Below are positions 46,360-54,887 of a stretch of 64,000 nucleotides of DNA, in pieces. The stretch covers positions 1 through 64,000 of the forward strand of contig CAZVDU010000005.1 in assembly GCA_964625615.1 (NCBI GenBank), given 5' to 3'. The notes under the pieces are model-generated. The model had not been told where the DNA came from. It was given only the letters and a program-made list of their open reading frames with translations, and searched no databases. How positions within the stretch are numbered: the first letter of the stretch is position 1; every line of letters begins with the position of its first letter. The position numbers were made by a program, and so were the translations under genes. Origin of the DNA: M269 sp964625615. GTDB taxonomy: Bacteria; Pseudomonadota; Gammaproteobacteria; Enterobacterales; Alteromonadaceae.

Positions 46360-46678
46360 TTTTCGAATCTCCAAAAATAAGGGTTTAAAAAATTTCGCGG
46401 ATTATATGCAAAAACATCACAGATGACTAGGGCCTATGATGAAACCCAAACTTCCGAACCACCAAACTGAACAAAAAACAAACAGAAATCTATTTAGAAA
46501 ACTTAGTGTTTGCACGAAATCAAGCTTAATTTAAATTTTTGTAACAAAAACACTGTACAGTTAATTCAACATTGATTATAACGTTCATAAGGTGTTAACA
46601 ATTTTTTTACATGCGCTTCAAAACAACACCTTGCTATTGTACTTCATATTGGCAATAAACTAGATAGGAGATATCTAC
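46360..46678. other. Intergenic region between ndk and the DUF3545 gene
   Basis: 319 bp, strongly AT-rich. It should hold promoters of both divergent genes, but no confident -10/-35 pair or operator stands out. No gene seen. Confidence 0.6.
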
Positions 46679-46855
46679 GTGGATAAGTCAGATTTAATGT
46701 CATCAATAGACATAAAAAGTAAAACAACAAAAAGTAAAAGCAAAAAGCTGCGTTGGCGAGAAATTGAGGAAATACAAGATCGCCATCGGCTCGAAAAAGA
46801 ATTAGAAGACTTCGCATTTTTAGACGATTCTGATTTTCTAGCGTTAGAAAGGTAA
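46679..46855 (+). CDS. DUF3545 family protein, 58 aa
   Basis: A short gene starting with GTG at 46679, with TAGGAG eight bases before it. The protein has a Lys/Ser-rich N terminus and the DUF3545 core LRWREIEEIQDRHRLEKELE, followed by an acidic end (DDSDFLALER). The family is found in Vibrio and Shewanella and has no known role. It is transcribed divergently from ndk and ends next to a clear terminator. Confidence 0.8.
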   Translation: MDKSDLMSSIDIKSKTTKSKSKKLRWREIEEIQDRHRLEKELEDFAFLDDSDFLALER

Positions 46856-46860
46856 GAAAG

Positions 46861-46897
46861 AAAAAGCCCCAACAATCAACATGTCGGGGCTTTTTTT
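46861..46897 (+). terminator. Intrinsic terminator after the DUF3545 gene
   Basis: AAAAAGCCCC, 15-base loop, GGGGC then seven T residues, six bases after the stop. The A run on the left arm also allows use by minus-strand transcripts (ung). Confidence 0.88.
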
Positions 46898-47005
46898 ATT
46901 GCTGTCATTATCTAGAGCTTGTTGATCTTTGCTCTATGGTTTTGACTCATACTTATATGCTTACCATTGCATTGGACACCGCGATCAAAAGCCTTTATGT
47001 AGAAC

Positions 47006-47035
47006 AAAGCCTAAACAGCAAAAGCCTAAACAGCA
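47006..47035. repeat. Perfect 15-bp tandem duplication
   Basis: AAAGCCTAAACAGCA occurs twice without a gap, 18 bp beyond the ung stop. It looks like a slippage product. Confidence 0.85.
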
Positions 47036-47052
47036 CATCTTTCAGTACCTTT

Positions 47053-47712
47053 TTAGACTTGCCAGTTGATAGGACTGCGCCCGCTACTTTCTAAAAATTG
47101 GTTTGCTTGGCTGAAGTGCTTACATCCAAAGAATCCGCGATACGCTGACAATGGCGAAGGATGTACTGATTGCAAAACTCGATGGCGCTTTTGCTCTATT
47201 CGAGCACCTTTCTTTTGAGCGTGACTACCCCAAAGCATAAAGATAACGCCTTCTTTATGTTGGTTGATTTGCTCAATGACTCTGTCTGTAAAGGTTTCCC
47301 AGCCGATGTTTGCATGTGAATGTGCCTGCCCTTGCTCTACCGTCAATACAGTATTCAGTAATAGTACTCCCTGCTCTGCCCAAGCCGCTAAATTGCCATG
47401 AGACGGGATCTGAAATCCCTCAATATCTGATTCCAGTTCTTTAAAGATATTCACTAAGGAGGGTGGTTGCTTCACATTCCCTAGTACTGAAAAACACAAA
47501 CCATGCGCTTGATTAGGTCCGTGATAAGGATCTTGACCTAAAATCACTACTTTGGTTTGTTCAAATGACGTCAACTTAAATGCATTGAACATATCTGGCG
47601 CGGAAGGATAAACAACAATGCCTTCTTGTCGGCGCTGTTCAACGTAGCTTAATATTTGTTTAAAATAAGGCTTTTGCTTCTCTTCACCAATAACATCTTG
47701 CCACTGCGCCAT
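47053..47712 (-). CDS. ung: Uracil-DNA glycosylase Ung
   Basis: Removes uracil from DNA in base excision repair. 219 aa with the family 1 motif GQDPYHGPNQAHGLCFSV (general-base Asp) and the leucine-loop motif VHPSPLSAYRGFFG. Stops near a tandem duplication. It starts 15 bp after thrC on the same strand, so it may be co-transcribed with the threonine operon. Confidence 0.98.
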   Translation of the reverse strand: MAQWQDVIGEEKQKPYFKQILSYVEQRRQEGIVVYPSAPDMFNAFKLTSFEQTKVVILGQDPYHGPNQAHGLCFSVLGNVKQPPSLVNIFKELESDIEGFQIPSHGNLAAWAEQGVLLLNTVLTVEQGQAHSHANIGWETFTDRVIEQINQHKEGVIFMLWGSHAQKKGARIEQKRHRVLQSVHPSPLSAYRGFFGCKHFSQANQFLESSGRSPINWQV

Positions 47713-47727
47713 AGTATCCCACCTAGC

Positions 47728-49014
47728 TTAATAAGCTATTAGCGACAAAACATGCGCTTTTAACTTGCTAAAATCATTTTCAAGTGTTGCAGACAACCCT
47801 TCTTTTCCAGCGCATTCTGCAAGCTCGGTAGGTAAGCTAATAGGTTGTCCTAGCACGTTTTCTACTGTTTCTCTGAACTTCGCAGGGTGAGCTGTGCCTA
47901 AAAATATGCCAACTTCATCTTCCACTAAATCGCGCTTCAGCGCTTTATAAGCAATAGCTGCATGTGGTTCACTCACATAGCCAAGCTGTGCCAGTTGCCG
48001 CATTGCGACCTGTGTGTATTCCTCATCAATAGACTGGCCTGTGAGAATGTCCTTGGATAGGTAACCATGCTCAACAAGAGCCTCTATCCTCGGCCAATTA
48101 TTTGGTTGGCTTACATCCATGGCATTTGACATAGTCTCTTGGGTGGGGTTTGGGGACCATTCTCCCGTTTTCAAATAACGAGGAACTGTATCATTCAAAT
48201 TGGTAGCTGCTATGAAACGCTTGATAGGTAGCCCAAGTACTTTCGCTATCATACCTGCTGTTAAGTTACCAAAATTACCACTAGGAACAGAAAACACTAA
48301 TGCCTTTCGTTTATCTTCGGGTAATTGTGCTACAGCTTCAAAGTAATAGCATACTTGCGCTAGTAATCGGCTTATATTGATTGAGTTTGCCGAGTTTAAA
48401 TGCAGATCTTCTTTCATCACTTGATCATCAAAAGATTGCTTCACAAGCTTCTGGCAATCATCGAAATCACCTGCGATAGCAACAGTATGAATATTACCTC
48501 CAAGCGTCGTAAACAACTTCTCTTGGAGCTGGCTTATCTTTCCTTTCGGATAAAGAATAACAACATTAATACCTGGAATATTGTAGAAAGCATGCGCGAC
48601 AGCGGCACCAGTGTCACCCGATGTTGCCGTCAAAATGGTTATTGGTTCACCACCAGCAATGGTCGACAAGCACTGTGCCATAAAACGGCCACCGAAATCC
48701 TTAAATGCCAAAGTAGGCCCATGAAATAGCTCTAAGCAATACATGTTGTCGTCTATAGGAATCAAAGGTGCGTCAAATGAGAAGGCTGTTCGTACAATAG
48801 CATCTATATGTTCAGCCGATATCTCTTCACCAATTAAGTGCTTGATGATTTGTTGCGAACGTTCGACTAAAGGCAATTTAAGCAAAGCATTAATGTCTGC
48901 TATCTGCGTCAATTTATCCGGAAAAAACAGCCCCTGCCCTTTTCCCAAACCTTGTTTAACAGCCTGGCTAAAACTGACTGCTTCATTCTCATCTTTTAAA
49001 TTAAACAATTTCAC
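47728..49014 (-). CDS. thrC: Threonine synthase ThrC
   Basis: PLP enzyme converting O-phosphohomoserine to threonine. 428 aa. The PLP lysine is in LFHGPTLAFKDFGGRFM, followed by ILTATSGDTGAAVAHAF and FSVPSGNFGNLTAGMIAKVL. Last of thrABC, 56 bp after thrB. Confidence 0.98.
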   Translation of the reverse strand: MKLFNLKDENEAVSFSQAVKQGLGKGQGLFFPDKLTQIADINALLKLPLVERSQQIIKHLIGEEISAEHIDAIVRTAFSFDAPLIPIDDNMYCLELFHGPTLAFKDFGGRFMAQCLSTIAGGEPITILTATSGDTGAAVAHAFYNIPGINVVILYPKGKISQLQEKLFTTLGGNIHTVAIAGDFDDCQKLVKQSFDDQVMKEDLHLNSANSINISRLLAQVCYYFEAVAQLPEDKRKALVFSVPSGNFGNLTAGMIAKVLGLPIKRFIAATNLNDTVPRYLKTGEWSPNPTQETMSNAMDVSQPNNWPRIEALVEHGYLSKDILTGQSIDEEYTQVAMRQLAQLGYVSEPHAAIAYKALKRDLVEDEVGIFLGTAHPAKFRETVENVLGQPISLPTELAECAGKEGLSATLENDFSKLKAHVLSLIAY

Positions 49015-49070
49015 TAAAAAATACCTTGTTCACTTCTTTCGCAGGCTTTACCCACACTTTTTCATTCCTA

Positions 49071-50018
49071 TCACGCTAGAGCGTGTTGAGCACCCTCTAT
49101 ATCCAGGGAGCATAGTCGACTAAAACCAGTCGTATTCTGAACATAATTCTTATCCAACCAAGATTGCACTTCTTGCATTGCGGCTAAGTTCTCTCCAATG
49201 CAAAAAACCGTTGGGCCAGAACCTGAAATTCCAAAGGCATCTGCTCCATTAGACAACGCAAATTGTCGTGCATCGTCAAAATTTGGGAGCAAAGACTTAC
49301 GTGCAGGCTCTGCAATATGATCAACTATCATTTGTGCAGCAAGCCGCCGATCATTTCGATGCAATGCATCTGTAAATACGGCTAATTGACGTCCAAAGGT
49401 CAGCGTATCCTGCAACGAAATAGTAGCGGGTACTATTTCCCTAGCAGCTGCTGTAGAGACACTCAAGCCGGAATAACAAACAACCCAATACCACTCCTTA
49501 ATCACCGGTAAACTAGACGCTATCGACTCTTCCTGTCCAGTGACTAACGTTAGACCTCCCAAAAAACTTGGTGCGACATTATCATAATGGACACTACCAC
49601 TAATCTGACCTTCTAGAACTCCCATAATTTTCAACAACTCATGCTGACTAAAAGGGCTGTCATAATAAACATTTAATCCATACAGAGCTGCCACGATAGA
49701 GCTTGCACTGCTGCCCAAACCACTGCCAATCGGCAAAGATTTGGTTAGCTTCATTGCGACAGGTTCAACAGCCTTTCCACAAAGCGACATTTGACGGCTA
49801 AATTCCCTGTAACATTGCGCCACTATATTATTGTCAATTCCTTGAGGCAGCTTATGCGCAAAATCACCGTCAACGACCAAACTGAATTTTTCAGCAGCTT
49901 TAATTTCTACTTCATCCCCAAACACACTACCGTCTATAGGCTTAAGCGCTGCTCCTAACAGATCAAACCCTAAACCTACGTTACCTATAGATGCTGGGGC
50001 ATAGGCTCGTATTGCCAT
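49071..50018 (-). CDS. thrB: Homoserine kinase ThrB
   Basis: GHMP kinase phosphorylating homoserine. 315 aa. ATP loop PIGSGLGSSASSIVAALYG near residue 95, and the C-terminal GISGSGPTVFCIGE. Abuts thrA with no gap. Confidence 0.98.
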   Translation of the reverse strand: MAIRAYAPASIGNVGLGFDLLGAALKPIDGSVFGDEVEIKAAEKFSLVVDGDFAHKLPQGIDNNIVAQCYREFSRQMSLCGKAVEPVAMKLTKSLPIGSGLGSSASSIVAALYGLNVYYDSPFSQHELLKIMGVLEGQISGSVHYDNVAPSFLGGLTLVTGQEESIASSLPVIKEWYWVVCYSGLSVSTAAAREIVPATISLQDTLTFGRQLAVFTDALHRNDRRLAAQMIVDHIAEPARKSLLPNFDDARQFALSNGADAFGISGSGPTVFCIGENLAAMQEVQSWLDKNYVQNTTGFSRLCSLDIEGAQHALA

Positions 50019-52481
50019 CTATAAATCCTGTTTCCAAGGCATTGTTCTCAACACATCTGCGAATACACCTGCTGCTGTCACAGCGGCTCCAGCTCCATAA
50101 CCTCTAATAACAAAAGGTATGGGTTGATAATACTCACTGTATATTGCTAACGCATTCTCACCATTTTTAACGGCATGCAACGGATTATCTTGCCCCACAG
50201 ATTGAATTGAAACGACGCACTTATTATCTTCAATGTTGCCAACATAACGCAAAACTTGACCGTTGGCTTTAGCCTTTTTGACTTTATCTGAATAAAACGC
50301 ATCAAGCTTGGACAAATTCTCCATGAAATCATCAATATCACCACTCGCATCAAAATCATCAGGCAATACAGATTCAACTTCAATATCTTCTAATTCAAGA
50401 TAGATATTAGCTTCTCTGGCCATAATCAGTAATTTCCGAGCGACATCAGTACCGCTAAGATCATCGCGTGGGTCGGGTTCTGTGAACCCATTATCTTTAG
50501 CAACTTTTGTTGATTCTGACAGGCTAAGTCCTTCATCCAATTTACCAAAAACAAAAGATAAAGAACCACTCAATATCCCCTCAAATTTTTTCAGTTTATC
50601 ACCGGCATAAATCAACTTTTGTAGGTTTTCAATAACGGGTAAGCCTGCACCAACATTAGTTTCATATAGAAACTGACGATTCGTCTGCTGAGCAACACTT
50701 CGTAAATTCTTATAGTATTCGACACTTTGCGTGTTGGCCTTTTTATTAGGTGTCACAACGTGAAAACCTGCAGAAAGGAATTCGACGTATTGCGAGGCAA
50801 CTTGATCACTGCTAGTACAGTCGACGATAACTGGGTTAACTAAGCTATTATCATTAACAAAAGATGTTAACATTTCAGTAGAGAACGTTTTACTCGCCTT
50901 GGCCAAATCGCTTTGCCAGCCATTATTTAAATTAATGCCATTACCTTCTAACAGTAGCTGTTTGCTGTTAGCGATACCGTAGACATTAAGCCTAATATTC
51001 CTTTCAAGTAACATACCTTGCTGACGATTAATTTGGGCCAGTAACTCCTTACCGACTGTGCCACAACCCAGTATAAAAACATCGATAGTATGTTGGTTAG
51101 AAAAGAATTTTTGATGTACCACTTTGACCGCCTTCTTGGCTTTATCTGCATCAATGACTGTTGAAATTGAACGCTCAGAGGAACCTTGAGCAATCGCAAT
51201 ATGGTTGATCCTCGCCTGAGATAACGATGCAAAAAACTTTGCAGCTAATCCTCTAATTTTTTTCATGCCGTCACCGACTAGGGTAACAATGGCGAGGTTT
51301 CTCTTTAATTCAATAGGCTCCAGTAACTGGTTGCTAAGTTCTAGCTGAAATGTGTCATCAAGCAGATTTAGTGCACTTTCTGCATCTTTGTCATGAACAC
51401 AGAAACTAATACTGTATTCAGAGGAGGATTGTGTAATCAACACAATGGATATACTCGCATTAGACATGGCTTCAAAAACTCGGCTCGCCATACCGACCAT
51501 GCCTTTCAAGCCTGGGCCAGCTACGTTGAACATAGCAACATTTTCGAGGTGGGATATCCCCTTAACACTTGTCCACTGAGAGCTTGTTTCATTACTGATC
51601 AACGTGCCCGGTGCAGAAGGATTCAACGTATTTTTGATCAAACAGGGAATATGGTGTTGCGCAATAGGGCCGATAGTTTTTGGATGAAGTACTTTAGCAC
51701 CGAAGTACGACAACTCCATGGCTTCCTGATAGCTGAGTTTATCAAGTAAAATAGCATTCTCAACTTGGTTGGGATCAGCATTATAGACACCATCAACATC
51801 TGTCCATATTTCACACGCATCAGCATCCAAACAAGCCGCTACTATAGCCGCTGAATAGTCAGATCCATTACGCCCTAACGTAACCTTTTCTCCCCCTAAA
51901 TTCGCTGCAACAAAGCCTGGAACAATAATAACCTGGTCATCTTCTCTTTCTAACTCAGCAAACCTAGCTTTACTTAATCCTACGTCTGCAACACTGTCTA
52001 ACCAATCCCCTTCTGCGACAATGTAGTCAGCGGGATCAACCACTTGATTGGATTGTCCGCAGGCAGTTAATATTTCACTAAAGAGATGTACACTGACATA
52101 TTCTCCAATACTGAGTAGTTTCGCGGTAATAGATTCCGGTGCCGTTTTTAAAAGTGATATCCCTGATAACGCACTTTTTAATTCATTGAGTCGATTGTCT
52201 ACATAATCCTCTAGAACAGCTACTCTGAAATCGCTTAGTTCTGTATTTAGCTCTGAAATAATCCCGTTAAGCATTTCTTGAAGCTTGCTGAATAAATCTT
52301 CGTAATTACCATCACTAGACGCTTGCTCACACAATAAAGACAAGGCATTAGTCACACCTTTAGGAGCAGACAAAACGACAGCAGTTGGCTGGTTGGCCTG
52401 CGTATCTATACAGATGTCTTTAACAGACAAATACCGCTTAGCATCAGCTAACGAAGATCCACCAAACTTTAACACTTTCAC
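50019..52481 (-). CDS. thrA: Bifunctional aspartate kinase/homoserine dehydrogenase ThrA
   Basis: Fused enzyme catalysing the first and third steps of threonine/methionine synthesis. 820 aa, as in E. coli ThrA. The aspartokinase domain has KFGGSSLADAKRYLSV and VTLGRNGSDYSAAIVAA. ACT domains at about 315-460 (ISIVLITQSSSEYSISFCV, INHIAIAQGSSERSIS) bind the feedback effector. The dehydrogenase half starts near 465 with FILGCGTVGKELLAQI and includes TNVGAGLPVIENL. First gene of thrABC; preceded by thrL and an attenuator. Confidence 0.98.
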   Translation of the reverse strand: MKVLKFGGSSLADAKRYLSVKDICIDTQANQPTAVVLSAPKGVTNALSLLCEQASSDGNYEDLFSKLQEMLNGIISELNTELSDFRVAVLEDYVDNRLNELKSALSGISLLKTAPESITAKLLSIGEYVSVHLFSEILTACGQSNQVVDPADYIVAEGDWLDSVADVGLSKARFAELEREDDQVIIVPGFVAANLGGEKVTLGRNGSDYSAAIVAACLDADACEIWTDVDGVYNADPNQVENAILLDKLSYQEAMELSYFGAKVLHPKTIGPIAQHHIPCLIKNTLNPSAPGTLISNETSSQWTSVKGISHLENVAMFNVAGPGLKGMVGMASRVFEAMSNASISIVLITQSSSEYSISFCVHDKDAESALNLLDDTFQLELSNQLLEPIELKRNLAIVTLVGDGMKKIRGLAAKFFASLSQARINHIAIAQGSSERSISTVIDADKAKKAVKVVHQKFFSNQHTIDVFILGCGTVGKELLAQINRQQGMLLERNIRLNVYGIANSKQLLLEGNGINLNNGWQSDLAKASKTFSTEMLTSFVNDNSLVNPVIVDCTSSDQVASQYVEFLSAGFHVVTPNKKANTQSVEYYKNLRSVAQQTNRQFLYETNVGAGLPVIENLQKLIYAGDKLKKFEGILSGSLSFVFGKLDEGLSLSESTKVAKDNGFTEPDPRDDLSGTDVARKLLIMAREANIYLELEDIEVESVLPDDFDASGDIDDFMENLSKLDAFYSDKVKKAKANGQVLRYVGNIEDNKCVVSIQSVGQDNPLHAVKNGENALAIYSEYYQPIPFVIRGYGAGAAVTAAGVFADVLRTMPWKQDL

Positions 52482-52534
52482 TTTAAGCTCCTAACATTCC
52501 AATAATAGTAACAGTTTGAATAACTTCTTTACGC

Positions 52535-52574
52535 AAAAAAAAAGCCCGTTTCCTTGAGAGGTCACGGGCTTTTA
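52535..52574 (-). terminator. thr operon attenuator
   Basis: Minus strand AAAGCCCGT, 14-base loop, ACGGGCTTT, then an unbroken T run (52534-52543). It lies between the thrL stop and thrA. A 6-base segment in the thrL reading frame (52598-52603) can pair with 52560-52565, which partly overlaps the 5' arm, so a competing antiterminator is possible. Also a leader hairpin ACCA-CCC/GGG-TGGT at 52601-52620 could pause RNA polymerase. Confidence 0.9.
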
Positions 52575-52590
52575 CTTTTTTACTTACGCA

Positions 52591-52668
52591 CTAGCCAGTG
52601 ACCACATCCCTGAGGGTGGTCATCATGGTCATAATCGTTGAAGCGCTAGCGCGAAGAACTGTTTTCAT
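52591..52668 (-). CDS. thrL: Threonine operon leader peptide ThrL
   Basis: 25-residue frame beginning MKTVLRASASTIMTMM and ending TTLRDVVTG. Six of 25 residues are Thr, with one Ile. Position, composition and the terminator that follows are those of an amino-acid attenuation leader. The E. coli peptide is richer in both Thr and Ile. Ribosome site is weak (TTGGA). On the other strand a longer open frame covers the same bases; it is rejected. Confidence 0.88.
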   Translation of the reverse strand: MKTVLRASASTIMTMMTTLRDVVTG

Positions 52669-52686
52669 GAATCCAATTTGCCATAT

Positions 52687-52710
52687 AGACGTCTATACGT
52701 CAAGACGTCA
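52687..52710. promoter_or_regulatory. Three tandem met boxes (putative MetJ operator)
   Basis: Contiguous 8-mers AGACGTCT (8/8), ATACGTCA (6/8) and AGACGTCA (7/8) compared with the MetJ consensus AGACGTCT. They lie 19-42 bp upstream of thrL, over or next to where the promoter must be. The first box sits in a 14-bp palindrome TATAGACGTCTATA (52684-52697). MetJ dimers bind tandem boxes in E. coli; control of thrABC by MetJ is inference from the site. Confidence 0.75.
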
Positions 52711-52781
52711 AATGTATTTCTTTCAAGCAATTGGCTATAGATTACTATCTAGGTTGTTAAATAAACTCCAGCAAGTAAAGT

Positions 52782-53084
52782 TTAGACCTTGGAAAAGGTC
52801 ACTTTTTTATCAACATAAACAATACAAGAGTAGTTAGATTTGCGTTTAGATTCAGGCTTAATTTTTAACTTAACTGAAGCCCCTCTTAAGCTATTATTCC
52901 ATTTTGCTTTCTTGCTAACGGAAATGACAGAGTTTTCGCCGTAACGTTCTTTAGCAGCTTCTTGGCACATTTCTACTGCCTGACTTTTAACCTCATCTTT
53001 ACTCATCTCTGCCGCACTGACACTTGATAATCCTGCGGTCATTAGAGCGAACGATACTGCTGTAAACTGAGTAACTTTCTTCAT
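52782..53084 (-). CDS. Small secreted protein of unknown function
   Basis: 100 aa with a clear Sec signal peptide (cleavage after SVSA at residue 24). The mature part is basic, with a helix (EVKSQAVEMCQEAAKERYGE) and a beta-rich half (VSKKAKWNNSLRGASVKLKI, YSCIVYVDKK). Two Cys (40 and 87) may form a disulfide. GAGGAAAG precedes the ATG. Family not recognised. Between the thr leader region and an AraC-type gene. Confidence 0.75.
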   Translation of the reverse strand: MKKVTQFTAVSFALMTAGLSSVSAAEMSKDEVKSQAVEMCQEAAKERYGENSVISVSKKAKWNNSLRGASVKLKIKPESKRKSNYSCIVYVDKKVTFSKV

Positions 53085-53209
53085 GTTCTTTCCTCACTTG
53101 CAATTAGATTGGTACTAAACGCATTAAAGAAAAAAAATGAAAAATTGTCTTACCGATTACAAAAATACGTAGCCATTTTTGAAATCGGTAATGGAAAATG
53201 ATAAATCGG

Positions 53210-54265
53210 TCAGTCTTGCCCGGTAATTAATTCGTTGTTTCGTCTAAATTCACTCGGAGTCATTGCTTTCAAAGTTTTAAACGCTTTATTAAACGTCGTT
53301 AAAGATGCATAACCAGATTCAATCGCAATAGTCAGTATGGGTGTCTTAACAAGTTGAGGATCTGATAGGCGTTCTGCCGCATCACTAATACGATAACGAT
53401 TAAGATAGTCATTAAAATTGCGATAACCTAAATGTTGATTGATTAATCGGCGTAATTGATGCTCAGGAATATTCACATAGTCCGACAGTTTCCTCATCGT
53501 CAAATCGACCTGTCGATAGCAATATTCTACTTCCATAGCATAGGTCAAACTCTTCAGCCATTGACTATCACCCAATGAAGGTATCGTCTTTTCTTTAATA
53601 ATAGGCTCTGGTTCAAGTGTTTCTATGGTTTCACTCAGTAAACTAGACTTGGATATTAAAACGACATAAGCAAGGCCAAGAGAAAGTAGTGTGATGATAG
53701 CGATATTCACATTATTTAGCGCCTGAGGAAATTGTCCATACCCATAAATAAATTCACTAACGACTATCGATAGTAAAAAAATACCGGAAGAAATCGCTAG
53801 ACCAACACGCAATAGGCGCCTGCATTCAACAAGATCGGAGCTCCAATTTCTAAAAATATCGAATAATCCCAATACAACCATGGAGCTCGTGCATGCTAAC
53901 CCCATTGCATGCATGACAGTACCAGGTCCAGACGGCAAGGCTCCAGTACAACTTATTAACCCAACAACCAAACAAGCAGCCAACCCTAAATAATGGCCTA
54001 AATGTAGCCGAGGTTCAGCCGTTAACAATGTCGATGCAAACATCCAAAATAGTGCCGGAGTGACCATAGTCCACAACTGCAAGAGCAATAGAAAATTAGG
54101 GGCCTCAGTCACATAAGGTTGCGCCATATAACAGGCTGCACCAATAAGTTTAAGGCTCAATATACGCGCACTAATAATATGTCGATAATCGATGAGAAGC
54201 TTGGATATGATAAGAAAATGAGAACCTATAGCAGCTCCCATTAAAATCAGGAAAACGTTTTGCAT
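53210..54265 (-). CDS. AraC-family regulator with membrane N-terminal half
   Basis: 351 aa. The first 220 residues carry about seven hydrophobic segments (FLILMGAAIGSHFLI, LGHYLGLAACLVVGLISC, NIAIITLLSLGLAYVVL). The C-terminal AraC/XylS domain has two HTH motifs (MRKLSDYVNIPEHQLRRLIN and ILTIAIESGYASLTTFNKAF) and the family end MTPSEFRRN. This membrane-anchored layout recurs among marine gammaproteobacteria. Target and signal unknown; the regulator may control nearby genes such as the MAPEG or secreted protein. Confidence 0.85.
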   Translation of the reverse strand: MQNVFLILMGAAIGSHFLIISKLLIDYRHIISARILSLKLIGAACYMAQPYVTEAPNFLLLLQLWTMVTPALFWMFASTLLTAEPRLHLGHYLGLAACLVVGLISCTGALPSGPGTVMHAMGLACTSSMVVLGLFDIFRNWSSDLVECRRLLRVGLAISSGIFLLSIVVSEFIYGYGQFPQALNNVNIAIITLLSLGLAYVVLISKSSLLSETIETLEPEPIIKEKTIPSLGDSQWLKSLTYAMEVEYCYRQVDLTMRKLSDYVNIPEHQLRRLINQHLGYRNFNDYLNRYRISDAAERLSDPQLVKTPILTIAIESGYASLTTFNKAFKTLKAMTPSEFRRNNELITGQD

Positions 54266-54396
54266 AAAAAATAACTCGATAAAACTTAGTCATAATTATG
54301 ACCTATTGCAGAGAGTCTCGCTAAAGAAAGTTGTAACTTTTAGTTCTAATCAACGTCAAAAACCTGATCATGCCTAACTTTATCGAACAAATATGA

Positions 54397-54804
54397 CTAA
54401 CTGGCTACAGTGCCTGCATGGTTAATCGCTATAATAAGTAACGCAAGGGACGAGATGAGTGCTAGAACCCAAGATAAAGATCTTAAACTCGCTTTATTAG
54501 CCAAATAGGCTAAATGGTAGAAAACACGCGCGAAAACAAACGCTATTGCCAAATACTGTGTTGTAATCGTCACTGCTCCAACAGCAATCACGGCTAAAAC
54601 GCAAGGAGCGAATATTATAATGGCTTCAAAAGCATTCTCGTGTCCAGCTTTAGCTCTAGCACCGAACCCTGTGAGCTGCGATTGTTGTTGACGAGGGTTG
54701 TGGTTATCGTAGCCACCAAGTTTATTCATTTCCATAGCCAAAGGGATTTTCACGATAAAAGGCAATACAATAGCTATCGCTAAACAAATAAGTAACGTGG
54801 TCAT
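54397..54804 (-). CDS. MAPEG family membrane protein
   Basis: 135 aa with four membrane helices. MAPEG motifs: AKAGHENAFEAIIIFAPCVL (helix 2) and FVFARVFYHLAYLANKASLR. Members include glutathione transferases and leukotriene-related enzymes; bacterial versions are mostly of unknown substrate. Same strand as the AraC gene upstream of it in sequence; divergent from the next gene. Confidence 0.85.
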   Translation of the reverse strand: MTTLLICLAIAIVLPFIVKIPLAMEMNKLGGYDNHNPRQQQSQLTGFGARAKAGHENAFEAIIIFAPCVLAVIAVGAVTITTQYLAIAFVFARVFYHLAYLANKASLRSLSWVLALISSLALLIIAINHAGTVAS

Positions 54805-54887
54805 GAGTTTTCCTAATTATACTAACTCTATCAAAGTAGGCCATATGCTAACCAGAAACGTGTTCAACGTATAGAGAACTTTAATCT

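Noticed and set aside
46675..46875. 66-codon minus-strand frame opposite the DUF3545 gene
   Set aside because: It is antisense to a better-supported gene and contains its terminator hairpin.
52598..52837. 79-codon plus-strand frame over the thrL region
   Set aside because: It covers thrL, the met boxes and the end of a secreted-protein gene on the opposite strand, with no ribosome site or recognisable product.
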